A stretch of DNA of 64,000 bases from Geodermatophilus sp. DSM 44513 (GTDB taxonomy: Bacteria; Actinomycetota; Actinomycetes; Mycobacteriales; Geodermatophilaceae), in assembly GCF_032460525.1 (NCBI RefSeq), contig NZ_CP135963.1, forward strand, positions 2,542,001-2,606,000, given 5' to 3'. The notes below the pieces were generated by a model. It made no database searches. It saw nothing but the letters and a program-made list of their open reading frames with translations, and was not told the DNA's origin. A program made the translations under genes and the position numbers. Shown here piece by piece: positions 49,179 to 57,345 of this stretch (positions are counted from its first letter, which is position 1; each line of letters begins with the position of its first letter).

Positions 49179-49316
49179 AGGAGGACCTCCGGGGGACGCG
49201 GGACGGGCGGACGCCGCACGTGTCTACCGCACCCGGGCCCCGCGACCGGCCCCGGCGTGCGGGGCCGGTGCCACCTCACCCGACCGGGTCCCCCGGCCCG
49301 CGCCCTCGGTGGCGGC

Positions 49317-49371
49317 GGCCCTCCTGCAGGGGCCCGCCCCGAGCCTGCGAGCGGTGGGGGCAGGAGGGTCC
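49317..49371. repeat. Palindromic repeat copy I
   Basis: GGCCCTCCTGC (49317-49327) pairs perfectly with GCAGGAGGG-CC bases at 49360-49371 apart from one T. The core is CCCCGAGCCTGCGAGCGGTGG. It lies between the DUF350 gene's upstream region and the stop of the following minus-strand gene. The rest of the 49179-49375 gap shows nothing recognisable. Confidence 0.8.
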
Positions 49372-49375
49372 TCCC

Positions 49376-49639
49376 TCAGGCGCTCTGGCGCAGCGGCGTC
49401 ACGTCCGCGTCGTCCTCCAGCGCCGGCCGCGGCGCCGGGTGCTCCACCAGCGCGAGGACCCGACCGGCCATGAACCGCGCGGTGCGCACGGTGGTGCCCC
49501 CGCGGGTGGTCTCGGTGACCTCCACGAGCCCGCGGCCGTGGCGCACGTCCACCCGCCGGCCGGCCCGCGTGGCCTCGATCTCGTAGGTGCGCGTGCTGCC
49601 GCCCGCGTCGATCACGACCTCGACCCGATCGCCCTTCAT
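49376..49639 (-). CDS. Small hypothetical protein, 87 residues
   Basis: ATG with GGAGGCGGC upstream. Predicted mostly beta: GDRVEVVIDAGGSTRTYEIEATRAGRRVDVRHGRGLVEVTETT, then a helix (RTARFMAGRVLALVEHPA) and an acidic tail. No family is recognised, but the ribosome site and codon pattern support a real gene. Confidence 0.68.
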   Translation of the reverse strand: MKGDRVEVVIDAGGSTRTYEIEATRAGRRVDVRHGRGLVEVTETTRGGTTVRTARFMAGRVLALVEHPAPRPALEDDADVTPLRQSA

Positions 49640-49726
49640 GCCGCCTCCCGACGTCGCGCCGGGCGAGGTGCCCGACGTGGTGACAACGTCCTCCAGGGGT
49701 CCGACATTCCGCCCTGACCTGCGCGT

Positions 49727-51040
49727 TCACTCCTCCGGCGGGCGTCGGTGCGGCCGCGGCACGTGCAGCGCCCGGACCGAGGCCAGGGCCGCCCGCCGGG
49801 CGTGCGCGCGCTGCCGGGCGCGGCTGGTCCGGGGGGCCCGGGGCTCCTCGCGCAGCAGCGCGTCCAGCCACTGCCCGCGCGGGTCGACGTCCACGAGCAG
49901 CGCCTTGAGCAGCAGGGTCAGCGGGATGGCCAGCAGCGCACCGAGCGCGCCGAGCACCCAGCCCCAGAACAGCAGCGCGACGAAGGTGACCGTCATCGAC
50001 AGGCCCACCGAGTCCCCGACGAAGCGCGGCTGGATCAGCGTCTGGACGACGAAGTTGAGCAGCGCGTAGACGGCGACGACGGTCCAGAAGTCGCTCCACC
50101 CGCCGTCGAGCAGGGCGAGGATCGCAGGGGGCACCAGGCCGAGGACGAACCCGATGTTGGGCACGTAGTTGGTGATGAAGGACAGCAGCCCCCACACCAC
50201 CGGCAGCGGGATGCCGATGATCGCCAGCGCCACCGTGTCCCCGACCGCGACGACGGCACCGAAGACGGTGCTGACCCACAGGTAGCTGCGGGTGCCGCGG
50301 GCGAACAGCCCCAGGGCGATCGGCAGGTGCGGGCGGTCGGCGGCGACCAGCGCCAGCCGCCGGCCGAACCCGCCGGACTCGATGGACAGGAACACCAGGG
50401 CCGCCAGCAGCAGCACCAGCGTGGAGGCGGTGTCGGTGGCCCCGGCGAGCACCCCGGTCGCGACGCCGACGAGCTGGCCGTAGTCGAACTGGGCGACGAG
50501 GTCGGAGAGCTGGCCGGAGACGATGCCGCGGTCGTTGAGGTCGTCGACGACCGAGGCGACCAGCGCCTCGGCCTCCCCCGCGTAGGCCGGCAGCAGCGCG
50601 GCGAACTGGGCGACCGACACCACGAGCAGGCTGACGAAGCCGAGCAGCACGGTGCACACCACCAGGAGCAGCACCGTGGTGCTGGCCCACCGCGGCCAGC
50701 CGTGCCGCTGCAGGAAGCGCTGCACCGGGGCGAGCGCGACCACGACGACGAGGGCGAGCAGCACCGGGCCGACCAGCCAGGCGATCGAGCGCACCCCGGC
50801 GATCGCGATCGTGGCGGTGGCCGCGCCGATCAGCAGCACCATCCAGCGCGGCATGCCGCCGGTCGCCGGACCGGGGCCGGACTCCGGCGGCGGCTCGGGC
50901 GCGGCACCGGCGTCCGCGGCGGCCCGCGCCTCGAGCGCGGAACCCTGCACCTCGGCGGCGACGGCCGGCGGCAGGGCGGTGGACCCGGTGGTCACCGGAC
51001 CGCCGGCCCTGGACGGCGGGACACCTCGCTGCACGGCCAC
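49727..51040 (-). CDS. AI-2E family membrane protein
   Basis: 437 residues from GTG at 51040 (GTG at 50995 is an alternative). A disordered proline/alanine-rich N-terminus of about 60 residues precedes about eight membrane helices. The family's re-entrant segment LLSFITNYVPNIGFVLGLVPPAILALL and IQPRFVGDSVGLSMTVTFVALLFWGWVLG are clear. The C-terminal cytosolic tail is arginine-rich. The family includes the TqsA exporter and Na/H antiporters. A 19-codon ORF lies just upstream in the same frame. Confidence 0.9.
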   Translation of the reverse strand: MAVQRGVPPSRAGGPVTTGSTALPPAVAAEVQGSALEARAAADAGAAPEPPPESGPGPATGGMPRWMVLLIGAATATIAIAGVRSIAWLVGPVLLALVVVVALAPVQRFLQRHGWPRWASTTVLLLVVCTVLLGFVSLLVVSVAQFAALLPAYAGEAEALVASVVDDLNDRGIVSGQLSDLVAQFDYGQLVGVATGVLAGATDTASTLVLLLAALVFLSIESGGFGRRLALVAADRPHLPIALGLFARGTRSYLWVSTVFGAVVAVGDTVALAIIGIPLPVVWGLLSFITNYVPNIGFVLGLVPPAILALLDGGWSDFWTVVAVYALLNFVVQTLIQPRFVGDSVGLSMTVTFVALLFWGWVLGALGALLAIPLTLLLKALLVDVDPRGQWLDALLREEPRAPRTSRARQRAHARRAALASVRALHVPRPHRRPPEE

Positions 51041-51052
51041 GGTCGCCCCGTC

Positions 51053-51109
51053 TCAGGCCGCGGGACCGGGACGGCGCAGGCCGGTCGGGGACGCGTGCTC
51101 ACCGGTCAT
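51053..51109 (-). CDS. Possible 18-residue upstream ORF
   Basis: ATG at 51109 preceded by GGAGGAGGG, encoding TGEHASPTGLRRPGPAA after the methionine, then TGA. It is in frame with, and 13 bases ahead of, the GTG of the AI-2E protein, so ribosomes could reinitiate. The Shine-Dalgarno here is much better than at the AI-2E start. Confidence 0.35.
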   Translation of the reverse strand: MTGEHASPTGLRRPGPAA

Positions 51110-51172
51110 GGGCCCTCCTCCGCGGGACGCCGGGTCCGCCGGGTGCCACCCTGGCACGCCGGGCCGGCCGGA

Positions 51173-51586
51173 TCAGGAACGCGCACCGTCCAGCAGTGCG
51201 CCCATGGCCGGCAGGTCGAAGAACACCGCGGTCTCCCGCGCGGTCGGGCCGCCGGCGTCCGGGTCGGCACCGGCGCGCAGCAGCGCGAGCACGGCGTCCC
51301 CGGACTGCCTGAACACCGCCGCAGCCAGGGCCGTCTGCCCCCGGTCGTTGACCCGGCCGGGGTCGGCACCGCGGTCCAGCAGGGCGGTGACGGTGTCGGG
51401 GTGCCCGTGGTAGGCGGCGAGGAGCAGCAGCGTGTCGCCCTTGTCGTTGGTCAGGTCGACCGGTACGCCGGCGTCGAGGTAGGCGGCGAGCTGCTCGGTG
51501 GCCCCGGCGCGCGCCAGGTCGAAGACCCGACCGGCCAGCTCGATGACGCCCGGGTCGATCCCACCGCTGCCCTGCTGTCCGGTCAC
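51173..51586 (-). CDS. Ankyrin-repeat protein
   Basis: 137 residues from GTG. Three ankyrin units are visible: TNDKGDTLLLLAAYHGHPDTVTALLDRGADP, VNDRGQTALAAAVFRQSGDAVLALLRAGADP, and flanking partial units. Short bacterial ankyrin proteins bind other proteins; a partner is not evident (a catalase is 10 kb away, unlinked). Confidence 0.88.
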   Translation of the reverse strand: MTGQQGSGGIDPGVIELAGRVFDLARAGATEQLAAYLDAGVPVDLTNDKGDTLLLLAAYHGHPDTVTALLDRGADPGRVNDRGQTALAAAVFRQSGDAVLALLRAGADPDAGGPTARETAVFFDLPAMGALLDGARS

Positions 51587-51635
51587 GGCGTCGAGCCTAG
51601 GAGGTCGGCACGGCCGGCGGGGACGGCGCCGGGCC

Positions 51636-52178
51636 TCAGTCCGCCGCCTCCTCGGCCGCGTCGACCCGGCCGCCGAAGGTGCGCGCGGCGACCTCGCGCC
51701 GCGCGCCGGTCAGCCAGGCGTGCTGGCGGTCGGCCTGCTCGATGAGCCGGTCCAGCAGCGCCTCGTCGAGCCGGTCCTCCACCTCGGCGATCGCGCGCAG
51801 CGTCTCGAAGCCGCTGCGCTTGGCCCGGACGGCGGAGGCGAGGAACTCGAACTCCACCACGTCGCTGAGCGGCGAGCGGCTGAACACCCGCCCGTTGAGC
51901 TTGGCGCGGGTGACCTTCTCCCCCACCCACAGCAGCAGCTGCTTGTAGTGCCGCACCGGGAGACCGAGGGTGTGCAGGAACGCGGTCAGCGCGTCGTTCT
52001 CCTCGTGCAGCTCCGCGCGCAGCTGGTGCAGCGGCGGCTCGTACGCGGTGCCGCGGTGCACCCCGATCATCCGGCCGACCAGCTCGATCCCCCCGACGGA
52101 GGCGGCCAGGTGGTCGTTGCAGTACACGGCGAGCAGGTCGGCATTGCGGACACCGCCGGTGGTGGTCGACTCGGACAC
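51636..52178 (-). CDS. Hypothetical helical (ferritin-like?) protein
   Basis: 180 residues from GTG. Four predicted long helices: NADLLAVYCNDHLAASVGGIELVGRM, the LRAELHEENDALTAFLHTLG block, LSDVVEFEFLASAVRAKRSGFETL, and EALLDRLIEQADRQHAWLTGAR. Glutamates and histidines recur on the helices, as in ferritin-like four-helix bundles. Metal binding is only a guess. Confidence 0.7.
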   Translation of the reverse strand: MSESTTTGGVRNADLLAVYCNDHLAASVGGIELVGRMIGVHRGTAYEPPLHQLRAELHEENDALTAFLHTLGLPVRHYKQLLLWVGEKVTRAKLNGRVFSRSPLSDVVEFEFLASAVRAKRSGFETLRAIAEVEDRLDEALLDRLIEQADRQHAWLTGARREVAARTFGGRVDAAEEAAD

Positions 52179-52284
52179 GGGTCCTCCCAGGGACGGACGG
52201 CGCAGATGCGGAACGCATTCTCCCCCGCCGGGTGATCACCGCGCGACGGCTGCCGGTGCCCGGAGGCGGATCCGGTGCCGCGGG

Positions 52285-52854
52285 TCACCCGGCCGCGCGC
52301 TCGAGCAGCCGAACCGCGGTGGGGCGCAGCTCGCGCTCCAGCTCCCACAGCCCGGCGGCCAGCCGCTGGCCCACCGCCTGGCGGGAGATGCCCAGGGTGG
52401 CCGCGGCGGAGGCCTGGGTCCGCCCGGCGCCGACCAGCGCGACCGCCTCCCACGCCGGGGCGCTGCGGCGCTGCACCACCACGGCCAGCGCGCTGAGCAC
52501 CGCCTGCGCGTCGGCGGCGTCGGGCAGGACGGCGCCGCGCACGGCCAGCCGGACGCCGCGCTGCCCGGCCGCCTCCAGGGCGCGCCGCGCGTGCAGGTGC
52601 GCCGGCCCGCCGCGGGCGCCGTCCGGCAGTGGCCCGGCCCCCACGCCGATGCTGCGGGCGCCCTCGCGCACCAGCCGCAGGACGACGTCGACGACGACGG
52701 CGGGGTCGGTCAGGACCCCCTCGAGCTCCTCGCCCGCCGTCCGCTCGGTGGCCGGCGCCGCGGGGACGTCGTCCGCGAGCCGCCGCAGCACGCCACCGAC
52801 CCGGTCCGGGCCGGGGCGGGCGCCGTGCCGGGCGACGCTGAGCACGAAGGGCAC
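52285..52854 (-). CDS. SatD-like protein with C-terminal helix-turn-helix
   Basis: 189 residues from GTG at 52854. IGVGAGPLPDGARGGPAHLHARRALEAA is the SatD-type middle block. The C-terminus QASAAATLGISRQAVGQRLAAGLWE is a clear HTH. A longer frame upstream overlaps the next gene and is not used. Function is unknown; DNA binding is likely. Confidence 0.72.
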   Translation of the reverse strand: MPFVLSVARHGARPGPDRVGGVLRRLADDVPAAPATERTAGEELEGVLTDPAVVVDVVLRLVREGARSIGVGAGPLPDGARGGPAHLHARRALEAAGQRGVRLAVRGAVLPDAADAQAVLSALAVVVQRRSAPAWEAVALVGAGRTQASAAATLGISRQAVGQRLAAGLWELERELRPTAVRLLERAAG

Positions 52855-52892
52855 CGCGGGAGCGTGCCCGCTGTGCCGGGCCGGGGCAAGCC

Positions 52893-53360
52893 TCAGGGCT
52901 TGTCGGCGAGCTCCGGGGGGAAGCCCCCGGTGGCGATCGGGCCCCAGCGCTCGACGGTGACGCGCAGCAGCGACTTGCCCTGCCGGGTCATCGCCGCGCG
53001 GTACTCCTCCCAGTCGGGGTGCTCGCCGCTGATGGCCCGGTAGTAGTCGACCAGCGGCTCGAGCGCCTCGGGCAGGTCGAGCACCTCGGCGGTCCCGTCG
53101 ACCTGCACCCACGGGCCGTCGAAGTCGTCGGACAGCACGCACAGGGAGACCGCCGGGTCCCGCCGGGCGTTGACCGCCTTGGCCCGCTGCGGGTACGTGG
53201 AGACGACCACCCGGCCCCGCTCGTCCAGCCCGCAGCTGACCGGGGACAGCTGCACGCCGCCCCCGCTGCGGCGGGTGAGCAGCACCGCCCGGTGGCGGGG
53301 ACGGAGGAAGTCCTCGAGGGCGGCGCGGTCGACCCGCTCAGCGGTCGCGGTTCTCGGCAT
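52893..53360 (-). CDS. PPOX-class (F420-type) flavin-fold protein
   Basis: 155 residues from ATG. AALEDFLRPRHRAVLLTRRSGGGVQLSPVSCGLDERGRVVVSTYPQ is the split-barrel opening of the PPOX/FDOR family, with VNARRDPAVSLCVLSDDFDGPWVQVDGTAEV following. It fits F420-dependent FDOR-B type enzymes common in actinobacteria. Substrate unknown. Confidence 0.88.
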   Translation of the reverse strand: MPRTATAERVDRAALEDFLRPRHRAVLLTRRSGGGVQLSPVSCGLDERGRVVVSTYPQRAKAVNARRDPAVSLCVLSDDFDGPWVQVDGTAEVLDLPEALEPLVDYYRAISGEHPDWEEYRAAMTRQGKSLLRVTVERWGPIATGGFPPELADKP

Positions 53361-53416
53361 GTGCGGGACGTTACGACGGCCAGTGCATGATCGTCGGACC
53401 CCCGGAGGGGGTAGTG

Positions 53417-54799
53417 ATGACGACTGTGACCAGTCGCATGAGGCCCCGCCTGCCCTCCGGCGCGGGCGCGTCGTCCACCGAGCCGCCCGGCGAGCTGCCC
53501 ACCGCGAGCGCGCGGACCCCCAGCTTCGCCAGCATCCCGACCGCCGCGGCGACCTCCAGCCCGGCACCCAGTGCGGAGCGCGGGCCCCGGCTGCAGAAGG
53601 GCGTCCGGGCACTGGCCATCGCCTCGGCGCAGCTGCTGGTCATCGCAGCCGGGCTGGTGGTGGTCGGCTGGGTCCTGGGGATGCTGTGGCCCGTCCTGCT
53701 GCCGGTCATCCTGGCCTTGCTGTTCGCGACCGTGCTGTGGCCGCCCACCCGGCTGCTGCGCCGGGCGGGCCTGCCCGCCGCGCTGGCCGCGCTCGTGGTG
53801 CTGCTGGGCTTCCTGGCGGTCATCGTGGGGCTGTTCTCCTGGATCGTCCCGCAGGTCGCCGACCAGGCCGAGGAGCTGGCCGACGCGGCCACCGCCGGGC
53901 TGCAGGACGTCCAGGAGTGGGTGAGCGGGCCGCCGCTCAACCTGGGCGAGGACCAGATTGGGAACGCGGTCGACCAGGTCATCAACACCATCCAGGGCAA
54001 CGCGCAGAACATCGCCGGCTACGCGCTCACCGGCGCGACGGCCGTCGGCGGCCTGCTGCTCAACCTGGTGCTCGCCCTGGTGCTGGTCTTCTTCTTCCTC
54101 AAGGACGGCCCCCGCTGGCTGCCCTGGCTGGCCGCGCAGACAGGCCCGAAGGTCGCCCCGCACGTCGGAGCGCTGTCCTACAAGACCTGGAGCACGCTGT
54201 CGGAGTTCATCCGCCAGCAGGCCCTGGTGGGCTTCATCGACGCCTTCTTCATCGGCCTGGGGCTGTGGATCCTCGGCGTCCCGCTGGTGCTGCCGCTGGC
54301 CGTGCTGACCTTCTTCGGGGCGTTCATCCCGATCATCGGTGCCTTCGTCGCGGGCTTCTTCGCCGTGATCGTCGCGCTGGTCAGCAACGGCTGGCAGACC
54401 GCGCTCATCGTGCTGGTGATCGTGCTGGTGGTGCAGCAGGTCGAGGGCAACGTGCTGCAGCCGATCCTGCAGGGCCGGGGGCTGAACCTGCACGCGGCCG
54501 TGGTCATCCTGGCGGTCACCCTCGGCGGCAGCCTGTACGGCATCCTGGGCACCTTCCTCGGCGTCCCGGTGGCCGCGCTGATCGCCGTCGTCTACCGGTA
54601 CCTGCGCGACGAGCTCGACGGGCGGACACCGGAGATCGCCGACGACGGCACCCGGGTGCAGGTCACCGGGGACGAGACCGGCGCGACCGTCGTCCGGGAG
54701 CGGGTCGCCACCCCCGGGCACCGGGACGTCCCGGGGGACGAGGACGGGGAGACCGCGACCGGCGCGGCGGACGACGGGCCGGCCCGCCCACCCGCCTGA
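53417..54799 (+). CDS. AI-2E family membrane protein (second copy)
   Basis: 460 residues from the ATG with GGAGGGGG upstream. A serine/threonine/proline-rich N-terminus of about 60 residues, about eight membrane helices, then ALVGFIDAFFIGLGLWILGVPLVLPLAVLTFFGAFIPIIGAFVAGFFAVIVALV and VQQVEGNVLQPILQGRGLNLHAAVVILAVTLGG. The tail is acidic. It differs clearly from the copy at 49727-51040, so this is not a recent duplication. Confidence 0.91.
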   Translation: MTTVTSRMRPRLPSGAGASSTEPPGELPTASARTPSFASIPTAAATSSPAPSAERGPRLQKGVRALAIASAQLLVIAAGLVVVGWVLGMLWPVLLPVILALLFATVLWPPTRLLRRAGLPAALAALVVLLGFLAVIVGLFSWIVPQVADQAEELADAATAGLQDVQEWVSGPPLNLGEDQIGNAVDQVINTIQGNAQNIAGYALTGATAVGGLLLNLVLALVLVFFFLKDGPRWLPWLAAQTGPKVAPHVGALSYKTWSTLSEFIRQQALVGFIDAFFIGLGLWILGVPLVLPLAVLTFFGAFIPIIGAFVAGFFAVIVALVSNGWQTALIVLVIVLVVQQVEGNVLQPILQGRGLNLHAAVVILAVTLGGSLYGILGTFLGVPVAALIAVVYRYLRDELDGRTPEIADDGTRVQVTGDETGATVVRERVATPGHRDVPGDEDGETATGAADDGPARPPA

Positions 54800-54868
54800 G
54801 GCGGCGGGGAATGCGCCCGCCGCGGGCGGGGCTGTAGTCGGCGAGTCCGGGACGAGGGAGGCACCACC

Positions 54869-55807
54869 GTGGCGCAGCGACCGGAGGAGCTCGTCGAGCT
54901 GCTCCCCGAGGCCGAGCCGTTCCTGGCCCGCGCGGCCGGGGACGACGGCCCCCGGCTGGTCCTGGTGCACGACCTGGCCGGTGAGTTCGACGCGGCGTCC
55001 GCGGGGGCGCTGGCCGGCGCCCACCTGCTGCGCGAGCTGCCGCACCGGGTGGTCGCCCGCTTCGACGTCGACGGCCTGGTCGACTACCGCGCGCACCGGC
55101 CGCGGATCACCTTCAACGGCGACCGCTACGAGTCCTTCGCCGCGCCGGAGATCACCCTGTACGCCCTGGAGGACGACGGCGGGCGGCCGTTCCTGCTGCT
55201 GCACGGCGCGGAGCCGGACTTCGCCTGGGAGGCGTTCGTGACCGCCGTCCGCGGGCTGGTCCAGCGCTTCGGCGTCGGCACGGTCGTGGCGCTGCAGGCC
55301 ATCCCGATGCCGGTGCCGCACACCCGTCCGGTCACGGTGACGGCGCACGCGACGCGTCGCCCGCTGATCGCCGAGTACCCGGTCTACTGGGGTGAGATCC
55401 GGGTGCCCGGCAGCATCGCCGCGCTGCTGGAGCTGCGGCTGGGCGAGGCCGGCGTGGACGCGTGCGGGGTGGCCGCGCACGTGCCGCACTACCTGACCCA
55501 GGCGACCTTCCCCGCCGCCTCGCTGACCCTGCTGGAGCACCTGTCCGGGCTGACCGGGCTGCAGCTGCCGACCGAGGCGCTGCGGGAGGCCGCGGAGGCG
55601 CACCGCGCCGAGGTCGACGAGCAGATCGCCCGGTCGCCGGAGAACACCGCGGTGGTGGCCGCGCTGGAGCAGCAGTTCGACCAGTTCACCGCCGCGCGCG
55701 CGGGCAGCGACCTGCTCGGCGACGTCGGCGAGGTGCCCAGCGGCGACGAGCTCGGGGCGGAGTTCGAGCGGTTCCTCGCCGAGCAGGAACGCCGCCGCGG
55801 GGACTGA
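54869..55807 (+). CDS. PAC2 (proteasome assembly chaperone) family protein
   Basis: 312 residues from GTG. VLVHDLAGEFDAASAGALAGAHLLRELPHRVVARFDVDGLVDYRAHRP is the PAC2 opening, with LLLHGAEPDFAWEAF, AIPMPVPHTRP and VPHYLTQATFPAASLTLLEHLSGLTGL later. Actinobacteria carry PAC2 proteins alongside the Pup-proteasome system, though their role there is unproven. It is followed directly by a double palindromic repeat. Confidence 0.92.
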   Translation: MAQRPEELVELLPEAEPFLARAAGDDGPRLVLVHDLAGEFDAASAGALAGAHLLRELPHRVVARFDVDGLVDYRAHRPRITFNGDRYESFAAPEITLYALEDDGGRPFLLLHGAEPDFAWEAFVTAVRGLVQRFGVGTVVALQAIPMPVPHTRPVTVTAHATRRPLIAEYPVYWGEIRVPGSIAALLELRLGEAGVDACGVAAHVPHYLTQATFPAASLTLLEHLSGLTGLQLPTEALREAAEAHRAEVDEQIARSPENTAVVAALEQQFDQFTAARAGSDLLGDVGEVPSGDELGAEFERFLAEQERRRGD

Positions 55808-55810
55808 CGC

Positions 55811-55916
55811 AAGGACCCCGTCCTCCCCACCCCTCGCAGGCTCGGGGCGGGACCCGGGACGGGGCCGCCGTCCCTCGCACCACTCGCGAGCTCGCGGCGA
55901 GCCTCCGGACGGGGCC
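55811..55916. repeat. Palindromic repeat copy J (tandem, about 1.8 units)
   Basis: The first unit 55811-55865 (AAGGACCCCGTCC to GGGACGGGGCC) is followed at once by a second partial unit with CCACTCGCGAGCTCGCGG that ends GGACGGGGCC at 55916. The two share the GGACGGGGCC arm, so alternative pairings are possible. Located between convergent genes. Confidence 0.72.
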
Positions 55917-55947
55917 TCGACTGGCGGGCGGACGGCGCGGGTGACGC

Positions 55948-57246
55948 TCAGCGCGTCCGGGTGGTGCTCATCCCGATCGCGCCGAGGACGCCCACCACGG
56001 CGAAGACGTAGAAGCCCCAGGGGAAGGCCACCCCGGCGGTGACCAGTGCCCCGGTGACCACCGGGCCGACGATGGCGCCGATCCGCCCTGCCCCGGCCGA
56101 CCAGCCCAGCGCGGTCGCGCGGACCTGCGGCGGGTGGTGGGCGCTGACGAAGGCGTAGACGAGCACCTGGGCGCTGAAGACGAAGCAGCCGGTGAGGAAG
56201 CACATGGCGTACAGCCCGGCGGTGGGCAGCCGGACGGACAGCAGCGCCAGGAACAGCGCGCCGGAGGCGAACCAGGCCATCCCCGCGGTGCGTGCGCCGA
56301 CCCGGTCGGCGACCGTGCCGGCGACCAGCAGTCCGACGATCGCGCCCACGTTGAGCACCAGCAGGAACGCCAGCGAGGAGCCGAGGTCGTAGCCGGCCTC
56401 GCGCATGATCGTCGGCAGCCAGTTGTTCAGGCCGTAGACCAGCAGCAGGCCCATGAACGAGGTGACGCCGACCGCCACGGTGTTGCGCAGCCGGCCGGCG
56501 GTGAACAGCGTGCGCACGGTGGCCGCCGCACCCGTGGCGCCCTCCTCGCCGGCCGGCACGGGGGCGTCGTCCAGGGTCAGCCCGTGCCGGCGGGCCACCT
56601 CCTCGGCCTCCGCGCACCGGCCCTGCGCCAGCAGGTAGCCGGCCGACTCCGGCAGGTGGCGCACCATCAGCGGCACCAGCACCAGCGCCGGCAGGGCGCC
56701 GATGACGAACATCGCCCGCCAGCCCAGGGTGGGGATGACGACGATCGCCAGGGCGGCGGTGGCGACCGCGCCCACGTGGTAGCCGGTCATGATCGTGGTG
56801 GTCGCCCGGCCGCTGCGCCCGCTGCGGCTGAACTCGTTGACCATCGCGATCGCCGTCGGCAGGCAGCCGCCCAGGCCGATGCCGGCGAGGAACCGCAGCA
56901 CACCGAAGACCGCGGCGTTGGGCGCGAAGGCGCACAGCAGGGTGAGCAGCGAGAACGCGGCGACGGCGCCGATCAGCGCCCTCCGGCGGCCGACCACGTC
57001 GGTGAGGGTGCCGATGGTCAGCGCGCCGACCATCATGCCGAGCAGCCCGACGGTGATGACCGCGGTCGCCCCGCTGCCGGACAGCCCCCACTCCTCCGGC
57101 GTGCGCAGCGTGGGGATGACCGTGCCGACGACGACGAGGTCGAAGCCGTCGAGCAGGACGGCGACCCAGCACAGCGGCGCGACCCACTCGGCGGCGCGCG
57201 CCCGTGTCCCCGTCGCGGCGGCCGGGGACGGCGGTGCGGTGCTCAT
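55948..57246 (-). CDS. Aromatic acid:H+ symporter-type MFS transporter
   Basis: 432 residues from ATG with AGGAGG. LLDGFDLVVVGTVIPTL in helix 1 and DVVGRRRALIGAVAAFSL in loop 2-3 are AAHS-family motifs, with FLAGIGLGGCLPTAIAMVNEF. AAHS carriers include PcaK and BenK. It is the third gene of the formamidase operon, so the substrate may be an amide or short organic acid here, although the family suggests an aromatic acid. Confidence 0.88.
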   Translation of the reverse strand: MSTAPPSPAAATGTRARAAEWVAPLCWVAVLLDGFDLVVVGTVIPTLRTPEEWGLSGSGATAVITVGLLGMMVGALTIGTLTDVVGRRRALIGAVAAFSLLTLLCAFAPNAAVFGVLRFLAGIGLGGCLPTAIAMVNEFSRSGRSGRATTTIMTGYHVGAVATAALAIVVIPTLGWRAMFVIGALPALVLVPLMVRHLPESAGYLLAQGRCAEAEEVARRHGLTLDDAPVPAGEEGATGAAATVRTLFTAGRLRNTVAVGVTSFMGLLLVYGLNNWLPTIMREAGYDLGSSLAFLLVLNVGAIVGLLVAGTVADRVGARTAGMAWFASGALFLALLSVRLPTAGLYAMCFLTGCFVFSAQVLVYAFVSAHHPPQVRATALGWSAGAGRIGAIVGPVVTGALVTAGVAFPWGFYVFAVVGVLGAIGMSTTRTR

Positions 57247-57345
57247 GGTGCCTCCTGACGCGACGGTGCGGACCCGCGCAGGACGCTAGGTGACCCGGGC
57301 CACTCCTCCCAGCCCGACCTCCCGGTCAGTGGAAGCGCCGCGCAC

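Noticed and set aside
49727..54799. The two AI-2E genes as a recent duplication
   Set aside because: They are on opposite strands and differ throughout, including the re-entrant motif region; similarity is at family level only.
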